Shown here: piece after piece, positions 25,193 to 34,729 of the stretch
Layout: each line of letters begins with the position of its first letter
Numbering within the stretch: the first letter of the stretch is position 1
Source: Halopseudomonas bauzanensis
GTDB taxonomy: Bacteria; Pseudomonadota; Gammaproteobacteria; Pseudomonadales; Pseudomonadaceae
Direction: 5' to 3'
Length of the DNA stretch: 64,000 nt
Assembly (NCBI RefSeq): GCF_900114735.1
Contig: NZ_FOUA01000003.1
Coordinates: 62,001 to 126,000, forward strand
Translations under genes and position numbers: made by a program
The notes under the pieces: model-generated
Told to the model about the DNA's origin: nothing
Database searches by the model: none
The model's input: the letters and a program-made list of their open reading frames with translations, nothing else

Positions 25193-25630
25193 ATGAACAC
25201 TGCAATCATTTTAGGCCCGCTCGGTCAGTCGTCCACTGAGCTGCCTTTCTACTCCTACCGTGTACCAGCCGGGTTCCCGAGCCCGGCACAGGATCACATG
25301 GAGCAGGCTTTATCGCTCGATGAGTTACTGGATATCCACGCGCCTCACATGTATCTGGTGCGGGCTATTGGCAGCAGCATGATCCAGGCCGGTATTTTCG
25401 ATGGCGATATTTTGGTGGTTAGCCGTGGCCGGACGGCAGCGCATAACGATATCGTTATTGCGGCCGTCAATGGCGAGACCTGCGTCAAACGACTGAGCAA
25501 GCAGGGCGAATCAGTCGTGTTGCTGTCCGAAAACACGAAATTCCCGCCCCGCTATATCATGGAAGGTGATGAGCTGATGATCTGGGGCGTGGTCGTGGCC
25601 AGCCTGCGCAGGCATGCAGTCCATGGTTGA
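25193..25630 (+). CDS. umuD: UmuD-like SOS mutagenesis protein
   Basis: UmuD is a LexA-fold protein that cleaves itself on RecA filaments and then forms polymerase V with UmuC. The 145-residue form from 25193 (MNTAIILGPLG) shows the Ala-Gly cleavage site in YRVPAGFPSP and the Ser-Lys dyad in AIGSSMIQAGIFDGDILVV and ETCVKRL. An upstream in-frame ATG at 25133 would put the LexA box inside the gene and is rejected. Its stop overlaps umuC by 17 bases. Related pairs (RulAB, RumAB) are often carried on mobile DNA in pseudomonads. Confidence 0.93.
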   Translation: MNTAIILGPLGQSSTELPFYSYRVPAGFPSPAQDHMEQALSLDELLDIHAPHMYLVRAIGSSMIQAGIFDGDILVVSRGRTAAHNDIVIAAVNGETCVKRLSKQGESVVLLSENTKFPPRYIMEGDELMIWGVVVASLRRHAVHG

Positions 25631-26894
25631 GCGTGCCATCGCGCTCATCGACTGCAACAGCTTTTATGCAAGCTGCGAGCGCGTGTTCCGGCCTGACCTG
25701 CAACGCACCCCCATTGTCGTCTTGAGCAATAACGACGGCTGCGTCATTGCCCGCAGCGCCGATGCCAAACCATTCATAAAAATGGGCGAGCCTTATCACC
25801 AGGTCAAAGACACGCTCCAGCGCCATGGCATCCTCGCATTCAGTAGCAACTACGCACTCTATGGCGACATGAGCCAGCGGGTAATGACGGTTATTGAAGG
25901 TATGGTGCCGGAGCTGGAGGTCTATAGCATCGACGAAGCATTCGCCGACCTGACTGGCATCCTGGACCACGAGCGCACCTGCCGGAACATACGGGCGCAG
26001 GTTCTACAAAAGACTGGTATCCCAACTGGAATAGGTATCGCTCCGACCAAGACCCTAGCCAAGCTAGCAAATGCAGCAGCGAAGAAATGGCAGACCCAGA
26101 CCGGAGGAGTGGTGAGCATCTGCGACCCGATCCGCCGCGATAAGCTACTAAAGGTCATGCCGGTAAGTGAGGTTTGGGGTGTCGGCCGCAAGCTGACCGG
26201 TCACCTCGAAGCGATGGACATTAAAACAGCCTGGGATCTGGCTAAAGCTGACGCATGGACATTACGTAAGCAATTCAGCGTGGTACTGGAGAAGACTGCC
26301 CGTGAGCTGTGCGGTACGCCTTGCCTGGAATTGGAGGTAGCTCCTACTGCGAAACAGGAAATTTGCAGCTCCCGCGCGTTCGGCAAACGTCTTTATGAAA
26401 TAGAGCCCATCCGGGAGGCTGTAGCGACCTACGTTACCCGGGCATGCGAGAAACTGCGCGCCCAAGGCTCGCTTTGCAGAAAAGTACGCATCAGCATCAG
26501 AACCGGCATGTTCAACCCCGATGAAGCCAAGTTTGCCCGAGGCATTGTTTGTCACCTGCCGTTCCCCACCGATGATACGCGGTTGGTTATCAAGGCCGCT
26601 CAGAAAGGCTTGGAATCAGTATTTCAGTCAGGGTATGCCTATGCCAAGGCAGAAATCCTGCTCCTTGATTTGTGCCAGCGAGGGGAGTTTACCGATGATC
26701 TTTTCGCCGCTGAGCAGCCGGTGGAAGCAGAGCGGGTGATGAGCGTGCTGGATCAGATCAATGCCCGCTGGGGTAAAGGGACCTTGCGGCCTGCCCGGGT
26801 GCCGGTGGAGCCTGGGTGGGGGATGCGGCGGGAGTTGATGAGCCCGGGGTATACGACGAGGTGGGATCAGCTTTTCAATGTGTGGTGCCGTTAA
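25614..26894 (+). CDS. umuC: UmuC-like Y-family DNA polymerase
   Basis: This is the catalytic subunit of the SOS translesion polymerase. The 426-residue protein has the palm Asp in ALIDCNSFYASCERVF, the steric region SNNDGCVIARSADAK, and the catalytic YSIDEAFADLTG. The little-finger domain and the C-terminal UmuC extension (LMSPGYTTRWDQLFNVW) are complete. ATG codons at 25614 and 25623 are both possible. It is co-translated with umuD and convergent with hsdR. Confidence 0.95.
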   Translation: MQSMVERAIALIDCNSFYASCERVFRPDLQRTPIVVLSNNDGCVIARSADAKPFIKMGEPYHQVKDTLQRHGILAFSSNYALYGDMSQRVMTVIEGMVPELEVYSIDEAFADLTGILDHERTCRNIRAQVLQKTGIPTGIGIAPTKTLAKLANAAAKKWQTQTGGVVSICDPIRRDKLLKVMPVSEVWGVGRKLTGHLEAMDIKTAWDLAKADAWTLRKQFSVVLEKTARELCGTPCLELEVAPTAKQEICSSRAFGKRLYEIEPIREAVATYVTRACEKLRAQGSLCRKVRISIRTGMFNPDEAKFARGIVCHLPFPTDDTRLVIKAAQKGLESVFQSGYAYAKAEILLLDLCQRGEFTDDLFAAEQPVEAERVMSVLDQINARWGKGTLRPARVPVEPGWGMRRELMSPGYTTRWDQLFNVWCR

Positions 26895-26984
26895 AACAAC
26901 AATCGGGCGCCTAACCAACACTGGTCTCGGCGCCATGATCCTGTTCGTCTCTCTGCTATGAACGGCCGCAATTTGTGCCTGTGC

Positions 26985-29900
26985 CTACCGTGGTGACAGT
27001 CCAGCCTGCTGAGTCAGCATCTTCAAAATCACCAACGCAAACGCCCGGCTCTTTGTCTCGTTATCCAGCACCTCCAGCGACAGCTTCTCGTGGTCGGTCA
27101 TGGCGTCCAGCACGGTATCCAGCACCCGCTTGGGGAACAGGCCATGCATTACCTGATCGACCGAGTGATTGTTGACCTGGGCCATCACATCCTCCTGGCG
27201 GCTGATGCGGTTGGCGATGCCGGTGAGGAACTGCAGCTGGTCTTCATCGCTGACCTCGGCACCGAAGATCTCGTTCAGTGCCTCGATGATCTCGGACAAG
27301 CGTTTCTTTTCCGGGTCATGGGCCTTGCCGCTGCCGACCCCAGTGAGCGGATCGAGCGTGTAATCGCCACCCTCGTTATCCAGCCGCAGCTTATGCTCGG
27401 CCCGCTTGGTCAGGCGGTAATGACTCAATTGCAGCTCACCCAGATCCACTTCCTCTTCCAGCAGCCGGTCAGCCCGCAGTAGCGGATGCAGGTGCTTGGC
27501 ATACACGCAGAGTTGTTCCAGCTCGCGGTCTTCGTACGGGATGATCTGTGACAGAAACTCGTACAATCGTACGAAGCTCTGCAGGTTCTTGCGGAACAGG
27601 TCGAGCTGATCAATCTGCTCCCCCGCTTCCTTCAGTGCATGTTCGGCGTTTTTCAGGCCGGCACTGTCACCGTTGGCTTCGGCGGTGCGCTTGTAGTCCA
27701 GCGCTTGCTGTCGGGCCTCGACGCTGAAGGCATAGCGTTTGGCAAACCGCTCCCGGGCGGGCGCGCAGTAATAGCTGAGTTTGCTGGCCGCTGCCTTGGG
27801 ATCAAAGAAAGCAAAAGCAAAGGCTTCGACTTCTGACCAGTAATAGACACCCTCGGCGTCCAGCTTCTTCTGCAGATCGTAGATGAGCTGCGGGTCGGTG
27901 ACGTCGGTCAGTTCCGCTCTGGTGTAGTACGGCAGAAAGGCGTCGAGAATATCCTGAGCGTCATTGAAGAAGTCGAGAATGAACGCCTGTTTGCCGGGGA
28001 ATATGCGGTTCAGCCGCGACAGGGTCTGCACACAGTCCACGCCTTGTAGCTTCTTGTCTACGTACATGGCACACAACTTGGGCTGATCGAAGCCGGTCTG
28101 GTATTTGTTGGCGGCGATCATCACGTTGAAGTCTTGAGTGTCGAAGGCATCCGCCAGATCACGTCCGTTCAGGCCCTGGTTGAGCAGACTGCTACCTTCG
28201 GTCACTTCCTCCGGGATCACCCCATCAGGCAGTACGCTACCGGAGAACGCCACCAGCGGGTGCACATCGGTGTAACCCATCTGCTTGACGTAGGCCATCA
28301 TCGCCAATTGGTAGCGCACAGCCTCCTGCCGGCTGCTGGTGACCACCATGGCCTTGGCCTGACCATCGAGCAGGTGGCGGATGTTGGCGCGGAAGTGCTC
28401 GACGATCACCTCAACCTTCTGGCTGATGTTGTACGGATGCAGACGCACCCAGCGGGCGAGTTTCTGCCTCGCTTTCTTTGAGTCCACTTCATCGTCGTCG
28501 CCATCCGGGTGGGCGATTTTCCAGGCGGTGCTATAGGTGGTGTAGTTCTGCAGCACATCGAGAATGAAGCCTTCCTCAATGGCCTGGCGCATGGAGTACA
28601 GATGAAAAGCCTCAGGTTTGTTGTCAGGGCCACGTGGCTGAGCTGGATCTGGCTCGCGACCGAACAGCTCCAGGGTCTTGGCCTTGGGTGTGGCGGTAAA
28701 GGCGTAATAGCTGATGCGCTCGGTGGGTGCCCGTGCGGCCACGGCGGCGTCCAGCAACTCTTCGGCGCTGATCTCTTCCGCATCCGGGGCATCACTGCCG
28801 AGAATCTGCTTCAGCTTGCTGGCCGATGAGCCGGTCTGCGAGGAGTGCGCCTCGTCAGCGATCACCGCATAGCGCCCGCTGGCCAGCTGCGGGTACTTGT
28901 CCAATGCATCGAACAGTGCCGGGAAGGTCTGGATGGTGACAATGATGATGCGCGTCTGCTCGGCCAGCGCCTCGGCCAACTGCTCGGATTTGCTCTGGTT
29001 GCCAATATCCCGGGTGATGCACTTGACCACGCCCTGGGCGTGTTCGAACTGGTAGATGGTGTCCTGAAGCTGCTTGTCCAGCACGGTGCGGTCGGTAATC
29101 ACAATCACTGAGTTGAACAGCTTCTGACCGTCACCATCGTACAGGGCCGCCAGTTGATGCGCGGTCCAGGCAATGGAGTTGGACTTGCCGGAACCGGCGC
29201 TGTGCTGGATCAGGTAACGCTGGCCGGGGCCTTCGGCGCGGGTGGTGTCGATCAGCTGATTAACCACATCCCACTGGTGATAGCGCGGAAAGATCATGGT
29301 CTCTCGGGTGATCTTCTTGCCGTCGAAATCCTCCTTCACAGTCTTCTGCAAGTGCAGAAAGCGCCCCAGCACCTTGAGCCAGGCATCCGGCTGGAACAGC
29401 TGGTTCCACAAGTAGCCGGTCGCGTACTGACTGTCGTCCGGTGGTGGCGGGTTACCGGCGCCGCCATCCAGGCTGCCCAGGTTGAATGGCAGAAAGAAGG
29501 TGTCCTTGCCATCCAGCTTGGTGGTCATCGCGACCTCGCTCTGCCCAACAGCGAAATGCACCAGCGCGCCGCGCTTGAAGCTCAGCAGAGGCTCCGGTTT
29601 ACGGGTCAGCGGGTCTTTTATCGGGCGGTCATAACGGTACTGACGCTTGGCGTTTTCCACGCTCTGCTTGAACTCGCTTTTCAGCTCCAGCGTGGCAGTG
29701 GGGATGCCGTTGACGAACAACACCAGATCCAGACGCGGGTTGTAGCTTTGGCCACTGCTGCCGGCCTCACGGGCATTCGGCGAGTACGACACCTCCGGCA
29801 CCACGCGCAGGCGGTTGCACTGGTAGCGATTGAGGGTGTCCGGGTTCATGCCGTGGTCGGGTTTGAAGCTGCAGGTCTCGATCTTCACCCCCGGTAGTTT

Positions 29901-30167
29901 GAAACCATGGCGCAGTACATCCAGGGTGCCGCTCTGATCCAGCTCACGCACCAGCCTCTGCACCAGCACGCCGTCTGGGTTGTTCGGGTTGGCTTTGGCA
30001 AACTTCTCCCAGCGTTCTGGCCAGGCGTCTTTGAAGTAGCCGAGAAAATCCTCGGTATACAGGGCTGTGGCGCGGTCGTAGCCGCTGCCCGGGCCGGTAA
30101 GCCAGCCTTGGGCGGTCATGGCGGTGATGATGTCTTGTTGGAATTGGGCTTCCTTGCTGTCTGCCAT
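26985..30167 (-). CDS. hsdR: Type I restriction enzyme subunit HsdR
   Basis: HsdR is the translocating nuclease subunit. The 1060-residue protein has an N-terminal PD-(D/E)xK nuclease (NPRLDLVLFVNGIPTATLELKSE, about residues 130-165) and SF2 helicase motifs: Walker A QHSAGSGKSNSIAW, DEAH in VIADEAHSSQTG and FTATPKAKTLELF. The late helicase motif region QTGFDQPKLCAMYVDKKL and a helical C-terminus for HsdM contact follow. The length is normal. Its start codon shares one base with the hsdS stop. Confidence 0.96.
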   Translation of the reverse strand: MADSKEAQFQQDIITAMTAQGWLTGPGSGYDRATALYTEDFLGYFKDAWPERWEKFAKANPNNPDGVLVQRLVRELDQSGTLDVLRHGFKLPGVKIETCSFKPDHGMNPDTLNRYQCNRLRVVPEVSYSPNAREAGSSGQSYNPRLDLVLFVNGIPTATLELKSEFKQSVENAKRQYRYDRPIKDPLTRKPEPLLSFKRGALVHFAVGQSEVAMTTKLDGKDTFFLPFNLGSLDGGAGNPPPPDDSQYATGYLWNQLFQPDAWLKVLGRFLHLQKTVKEDFDGKKITRETMIFPRYHQWDVVNQLIDTTRAEGPGQRYLIQHSAGSGKSNSIAWTAHQLAALYDGDGQKLFNSVIVITDRTVLDKQLQDTIYQFEHAQGVVKCITRDIGNQSKSEQLAEALAEQTRIIIVTIQTFPALFDALDKYPQLASGRYAVIADEAHSSQTGSSASKLKQILGSDAPDAEEISAEELLDAAVAARAPTERISYYAFTATPKAKTLELFGREPDPAQPRGPDNKPEAFHLYSMRQAIEEGFILDVLQNYTTYSTAWKIAHPDGDDDEVDSKKARQKLARWVRLHPYNISQKVEVIVEHFRANIRHLLDGQAKAMVVTSSRQEAVRYQLAMMAYVKQMGYTDVHPLVAFSGSVLPDGVIPEEVTEGSSLLNQGLNGRDLADAFDTQDFNVMIAANKYQTGFDQPKLCAMYVDKKLQGVDCVQTLSRLNRIFPGKQAFILDFFNDAQDILDAFLPYYTRAELTDVTDPQLIYDLQKKLDAEGVYYWSEVEAFAFAFFDPKAAASKLSYYCAPARERFAKRYAFSVEARQQALDYKRTAEANGDSAGLKNAEHALKEAGEQIDQLDLFRKNLQSFVRLYEFLSQIIPYEDRELEQLCVYAKHLHPLLRADRLLEEEVDLGELQLSHYRLTKRAEHKLRLDNEGGDYTLDPLTGVGSGKAHDPEKKRLSEIIEALNEIFGAEVSDEDQLQFLTGIANRISRQEDVMAQVNNHSVDQVMHGLFPKRVLDTVLDAMTDHEKLSLEVLDNETKSRAFALVILKMLTQQAGLSPR

Positions 30168-31534
30168 TACACGACCTCTGCTACGGCTGATTCGGGGGCT
30201 TGGGTGCTGGCCGGTGGCTGCCAGCCGCGTACGTCGATTTTGCCGGTGACGGCGGCGGAGATCAGGGCGGAGCGGCGTTCAGATAGGAGTCTGATTTGCT
30301 CTGAAGCAATCTGGCTAAGAGAGTCAAACTTGTCTTCCATCATCTCAATAAAATCAACAATTTCTTCTTGTTCTACTAATGATGGAAACGGCATTGAGAT
30401 CCGACCAAGCTCGTCAAAATAAAGACGTAGGCGCATCTCCATAATTCCACGAGACCAGCGCTTAAACTCTTGCTGCGCTGGCTTTCCTCTAAAAATGTAG
30501 TGGTAAAACTTCGGTGAAAGGCACCGGGTGGGCCTGAGTATGTCGTAAGCAGGACTTGTTACCCCGTCGTAATCTGAATACCCAACCGCTCCCATCCAAG
30601 CTAACAGCTTGTTAACAATGATATCTCCCCTTTTTACCCGCCAATATCCATCTGTTGTAGAGGCCTTGTTTCCTTTCTGCTCCAAATCCTTGCGTGGCCT
30701 AACTCCAATTTCGGTATAAACGGAAAGCAACTCAAAGTCGTTGTCGTCAGGAGCTGGGTCAGTAACCATCCTGAAAAATCGCTTGGTAGCCAATACTTCC
30801 CAATGCTGTGGCACCTCACCCAGCCACTCCACGCCAGAGTCTTTCATCGGCACCGACGGGTCGAGGCCTTTGGTGACGGCGTGGGAGATAACGGCCTGGC
30901 GCTTTTCCTTGAGCAGTTCGATCAGGCGCTGCTGCTCTTCGATCAGCGCGTCGATGCGGGCGGTTTCGTGGTCGAGGAAGCGGGCGATTTGGGTTTGTTC
31001 GACTCGCGTAGGAAAGCAAAAACGCTCCTGCAAGTAGGACTCGGCATCAAGATTCTGGATACCAGTAACTTGCTTTACCGAAGGGTAGTTAACCCGGCCT
31101 TGGTAAAGATTGCCGAAGGCATAACAAAGAAACTGGCTATCGAATTCCGCTAGCGGTCGCATTCTCGCCACGAAGTTTGAAGTGATAGCGTCAAACTCAT
31201 GTGTGAACAAAACGACGCAACCAACCAGCGTTTTTTCTCCGCCTCCAGACTTCTCAATCAGCAAATCACCTGATTTGATCAGTCGCGACTGTCTTTCTTT
31301 AGGCGTGATGCTTCTGTAGGTCAGCTTATCTAGCCCAACAGTGGAAAAAGAGCGCTCGAAGTCAGCAACCCGAATGACCGCAATGTCATTCTCGCCGTCA
31401 GGCTCATCACCCCACAAGCCGTTTACGCACCCATCCACCGTACGTTTGAGCGAGTAAACTGACCAATTTTGCGGCACCTCGCCCAGCCACTCAACGCCAG
31501 AATCCTTGTATGCCGGATAGTTTGGAAAACTCAT
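30167..31534 (-). CDS. hsdS: Type I restriction specificity subunit HsdS
   Basis: HsdS recognises the bipartite target site. The 455 residues form two target-recognition domains separated by conserved helices. The boundary sequence KDSGVEWLGEVPQ occurs twice (about residues 10-22 and again near 230), and the first helical spacer reads ARFLDHETARIDALIEEQQRLIELLKEKRQ. Its ATG overlaps the abi stop (ATGA), so it is co-translated with the Abi gene rather than following hsdM directly. Confidence 0.95.
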   Translation of the reverse strand: MSFPNYPAYKDSGVEWLGEVPQNWSVYSLKRTVDGCVNGLWGDEPDGENDIAVIRVADFERSFSTVGLDKLTYRSITPKERQSRLIKSGDLLIEKSGGGEKTLVGCVVLFTHEFDAITSNFVARMRPLAEFDSQFLCYAFGNLYQGRVNYPSVKQVTGIQNLDAESYLQERFCFPTRVEQTQIARFLDHETARIDALIEEQQRLIELLKEKRQAVISHAVTKGLDPSVPMKDSGVEWLGEVPQHWEVLATKRFFRMVTDPAPDDNDFELLSVYTEIGVRPRKDLEQKGNKASTTDGYWRVKRGDIIVNKLLAWMGAVGYSDYDGVTSPAYDILRPTRCLSPKFYHYIFRGKPAQQEFKRWSRGIMEMRLRLYFDELGRISMPFPSLVEQEEIVDFIEMMEDKFDSLSQIASEQIRLLSERRSALISAAVTGKIDVRGWQPPASTQAPESAVAEVV

Positions 31535-32511
31535 GTCCTCTCTCCCTCACGCGCATTCTTTACCGCCTCGCGCCAAAACGGCTCAGTATCCCAATGTCCG
31601 GGGAATCCCATATGAGGGCGGGATACTTGCGGGTACTGATCCAGCAAGGCCACCAAGCGCTCAGTCCACTGGCTGGTAGGTGACACTATCTGCATCAAAG
31701 TTTCGATGACCACCAGTTGCAGGTAAAGCCTGCGACGAGGGTCAAGCCGTTGCTCAGGAGATTCATGTGAGCCTGTTTCGATACGATCCGGAATGTTTGG
31801 CCATCCGACCGGGGCCTTGCGGGGCATTTCAGGGCGGCTGCCGAACTCGCGATTCCAGACTCGTCCGTGATGGGCGCAGGTGTTGCGTAAATCTGAGAGG
31901 CTGCGGAACCATGAGCGCAATACCGGCATCTTTAAACCAAAGTTGCGCTCAATACGCTGGGTATCCTCGGGCAGCCGCAGCTGTGAGAACAGCGTCGACA
32001 CCTCTTTGAACGTCAGTAGTTCCACTGCCATCCAGATGGGGGGTTGATGGGGGGCAGCGTGATATTTCCGCCGGTAATGAGCAAGGAAAGCCTCCAGCTC
32101 ACGCGCCTGGCCTGCCCGCTCCAGTTTATCCAGAAGCCAGCAATGGTTGTAGCGGGTATCAAAAATAGCCGCATTCAGATAACCATGGGGACCATGATGT
32201 TCGGCAAGGGTATTGCCCAGCTGAGCACGCAGCGCGATTTCTATTCGCTCGATGGCATCCAACAGAAGTAGACGCAGTTCCCGATCAAACACATACAACT
32301 GCAACACGTCATCAAAGTGAGTGTTCTGCAGAAACAGGTGGTCCGTTGAACCCGGCTGGTAGAAAGGCCGCGTATAGGCGGAAAACCGGAAATAACTGAT
32401 ATTGGCAAGGTAGTGGCGGGCACGGACTTCGTCGTCGATGACCAGCCCGCGACTGCGAAGCGTAGCAATTTGCTCATCAATGCTATGGGCGGGCTTGTGG
32501 TAACCACTCAT
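31531..32511 (-). CDS. AbiF/AbiD-type HEPN protein (Abi_2 family)
   Basis: Abi_2 proteins are HEPN-fold ribonucleases tied to abortive phage infection. From the ATG at 32511 (MSGYHKPAHSIDEQIATLRS) the protein has 326 residues, the family length, with a helical core and the HEPN catalytic motif R209-N-T-C-A-H214 in SDLRNTCAHHGRVWNREF. A longer frame opens at 32772 but runs back through the promoter and terminator between this gene and hsdM. Lying between hsdM and hsdS, it is preceded at once by a small promoter-hairpin-terminator unit, and its stop overlaps the hsdS start. Toxicity and RNA target are inferred from the family. Confidence 0.9.
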   Translation of the reverse strand: MSGYHKPAHSIDEQIATLRSRGLVIDDEVRARHYLANISYFRFSAYTRPFYQPGSTDHLFLQNTHFDDVLQLYVFDRELRLLLLDAIERIEIALRAQLGNTLAEHHGPHGYLNAAIFDTRYNHCWLLDKLERAGQARELEAFLAHYRRKYHAAPHQPPIWMAVELLTFKEVSTLFSQLRLPEDTQRIERNFGLKMPVLRSWFRSLSDLRNTCAHHGRVWNREFGSRPEMPRKAPVGWPNIPDRIETGSHESPEQRLDPRRRLYLQLVVIETLMQIVSPTSQWTERLVALLDQYPQVSRPHMGFPGHWDTEPFWREAVKNAREGERT

Positions 32512-32527
32512 TCGCGGCCCCCAGAAA

Positions 32528-32571
32528 CAAAAAACCCGCCAAAGTGTGCTTCCGAGAGAGGCATGGCGGGT
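32528..32571 (-). terminator. Rho-independent terminator inside the hsd operon, just before abiF
   Basis: On the minus strand ACCCGCCA (32571-32564) pairs with TGGCGGGT (32541-32534) and is followed by TTTTT at 32533-32529. It ends 17 bases before the abiF ATG, so abiF, hsdS and hsdR need read-through from upstream transcription. Confidence 0.75.
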
Positions 32572-32579
32572 GTATTGCT
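32529..32579 (-). ncRNA. Putative small RNA upstream of abiF (abiF-RNA-like)
   Basis: A roughly 50-base transcript is predicted from the promoter at 32612-32584 to the T-run at 32529. It would fold into an 8-bp closing stem (ACCCGCCA/TGGCGGGT) around a 22-base internal loop. A conserved structured RNA in front of abiF genes, often ending in its own terminator, is an established motif, and family members act as RNA partners of the HEPN protein. Placement, size and terminator fit. Membership of that motif is inferred. Confidence 0.55.
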
Positions 32580-32583
32580 GACA

Positions 32584-32612
32584 AAGGTAGGCAAAAGGAG
32601 GGCACATGTCAA
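32584..32612 (-). promoter_or_regulatory. Sigma-70-type promoter of the abiF-upstream RNA
   Basis: TTGACA (32612-32607, perfect -35), exactly 17 bases, then TACCTT (32589-32584) as a weak -10 on the minus strand. A start near 32576-32579 would give the small RNA described above. Confidence 0.6.
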
Positions 32613-32752
32613 CTGTCGCAACAACGCCGCGATTTCGGCGTTCGCACTGACCAACAGTGACAGCGGTGCTGACACTTTCTCTGCCGCGAGCGCAAATAGT
32701 CTCACCACTGGTGCGACTATTAAGCACTTCCATACCGGCTGGTTCTCTAAAC

Positions 32753-34729
32753 TCATGCCGACAGCCCCTCAATCATCTGCTTGATACGGTCAGTACAGGC
32801 TTTCAAGTCGCGGTCGATTTCTTCCAGCGGACGTGGTGGCTGGAACACATAGAAGTGGCGATTGAAGGGAATCTCGAAGCCGACGATGCCGACTTCGCCG
32901 TCCAAAGCGTCGGTCTTACTCTCGTCGATCCAGGCATCGGGCACATGGGGTTTAACTTCACGCTCGAAGTAGTCGTACACCGACTCACCCAGCGGCACGT
33001 TCTCGTTGTCGCGCAGGCCACTGTCGGCTTCTGGCTTGCCCTTAACCATGCAGATATCCGCCTCGGGGTCTCGCTCGCTCAGGGCATTGAGCAACGCCTT
33101 GAGTTCCGGTGTGCCGGGGAAGACGTCATGGTTGTTCAAGGTCTTTTTCAGCAACTTGCTGAACTGCTCGCGGTTGCGGTGCAGCAGACTAGCGTCCATA
33201 GACCGCAGCGCGGCAAGCAACCGCTCCTGTGCGGGAGCATCCAGCTTCTGGATGGCCTTTTCCTCCAACACTTTTTCGATGCGCTCGGGGCTGGTCTGGA
33301 AGTTCAGCTGCAGCGGGCGTTCCACGGTGATGCGACGGTAACCGAAGGCGTCGATAGGGAAGATCTTGCTCTGCGGGGTTTCCTCAAAGCGGCCGTAGAG
33401 CCGCACCAGTTCGTCGATCTGTTCGTCGGTGAGGTACTGGCGCTTGCTGCCCAGAGACTTGCGCATCTTGGCAAAATGCTGGCTGCCGTCGATCAGCTGC
33501 ACCTTGCCCTTGCGCTCGGCGGCCTTGTGGTTGGACAGCACCCACACATAAGTGGCGATGCCGGTGTTGTAGAACATGTCGGTGGGCAACGCGACTATGG
33601 CTTCGACCAGATCGTTCTGCAGCAGGTAGCGGCGGATCTCCGACTCGCCGGAGCCGGCTCCACCGGTAAACAGCGGCGAGCCGTTGAGGATGATACCGAT
33701 GCGCGAGCCGCCTTCACGGGTATCACGCATCTTGCTGACCAGATGCAGCAGGAACAGCAGGGAGCCGTCAGATACCCGCGGCAGGCCCGGGCCAAAGCGG
33801 CCGTCGAAACCCTTCTGCTTGTGCTCATCGGTGATCTGCTTCTGCACTTTCTTCCACTCCACACCGAACGGCGGGTTGCTGAGCATGAAGTCGAAGCGGT
33901 TCTCGGCCAGTTGGTCATCGGCCAGGGTGTTGCCGAGCTTGATGTTGGTAACGTCCTGGCCCTTGATCAGCATGTCCGCCTTACAGATAGCGTAGGACTC
34001 GGGGTTCAGTTCCTGACCGTGCAGCGATACGGTGACCTTGTCGCTGATGGACTGAATGTATTCATCGCCCTCAGAGAGAAAACCGCCCGTCCCGGCTGTT
34101 GGATCATATATGGTGACGATGTTGTTGGGCTTGAGCTTATCGTCCTGGCCGGTGATCACCAGCGAGGTGGTCAGGTGCACGATGTCACGCGGAGTGAAGT
34201 GCTCCCCGGCGGTTTCGTTGGAGCTTTCGGCGAACCTGCGGATCAACTCTTCAAAGATGATGCCCATGCCGAAGTTGCTGATGCGTCCGGGGCTCAGATC
34301 CGTGGCGGCGAAGCGTTGCACCACCTGATACAGCAGGTCAGCGTTGGCCAGCTGCTGAACGAAGTTCTCGAACTCGAAATGCTCGAAGATCTCACGACCA
34401 TCCTTGCTGAAGGACTGCACATAGCTCATCAGGTCTTCGCTGGTCTGGGTGTCAGACAGCGTCGCCATGCTCAACGGCGAGGCGTTGAAGAACTGCTGGC
34501 CGGAGGCACGCAGTAGAAGACGCTCACGGACCAGGTCGGGCTTGTTACTGTGCTCCTGCGCCTGGGCCAACACCGTGGCCTTGCTCGGCTCCAGTACACA
34601 TTCCATGCGCCGCAGCAGCGTGAACGGCAGAATGATGCGGCCATACTGGGACTGCTTGAAGTCGCCGCGCAGCAGATCGGCAATAGACCAGAGAAAGGCG
34701 GCCGTCTGGGAATGATTTTCCGTGTTCAC
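32753..34729 (-). CDS. hsdM: Type I DNA methyltransferase subunit HsdM
   Basis: HsdM is the N6-adenine methylase subunit of the type I enzyme. The 658-residue protein starts [24 protein letters not shown], with the helical HsdM N-domain (1-150). The methylase core has the SAM motif [15 protein letters not shown] and the catalytic motif [12 protein letters not shown]-terminal extension of about 200 residues ends in [20 protein letters not shown]. The downstream abiF/hsdS/hsdR genes are separated from it by 241 bases holding a promoter and a terminator, so hsdM may be expressed apart from hsdS and hsdR. Confidence 0.96.
   Translation of the reverse strand: MNTENHSQTAAFLWSIADLLRGDFKQSQYGRIILPFTLLRRMECVLEPSKATVLAQAQEHSNKPDLVRERLLLRASGQQFFNASPLSMATLSDTQTSEDLMSYVQSFSKDGREIFEHFEFENFVQQLANADLLYQVVQRFAATDLSPGRISNFGMGIIFEELIRRFAESSNETAGEHFTPRDIVHLTTSLVITGQDDKLKPNNIVTIYDPTAGTGGFLSEGDEYIQSISDKVTVSLHGQELNPESYAICKADMLIKGQDVTNIKLGNTLADDQLAENRFDFMLSNPPFGVEWKKVQKQITDEHKQKGFDGRFGPGLPRVSDGSLLFLLHLVSKMRDTREGGSRIGIILNGSPLFTGGAGSGESEIRRYLLQNDLVEAIVALPTDMFYNTGIATYVWVLSNHKAAERKGKVQLIDGSQHFAKMRKSLGSKRQYLTDEQIDELVRLYGRFEETPQSKIFPIDAFGYRRITVERPLQLNFQTSPERIEKVLEEKAIQKLDAPAQERLLAALRSMDASLLHRNREQFSKLLKKTLNNHDVFPGTPELKALLNALSERDPEADICMVKGKPEADSGLRDNENVPLGESVYDYFEREVKPHVPDAWIDESKTDALDGEVGIVGFEIPFNRHFYVFQPPRPLEEIDRDLKACTDRIKQMIEGLSA

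Noticed and set aside
32512-32772. N-terminal extension of the Abi gene (87 extra codons)
   Set aside because: It would translate through the promoter, hairpin and terminator and has no likeness to Abi_2 proteins; the 32511 ATG gives the family length.
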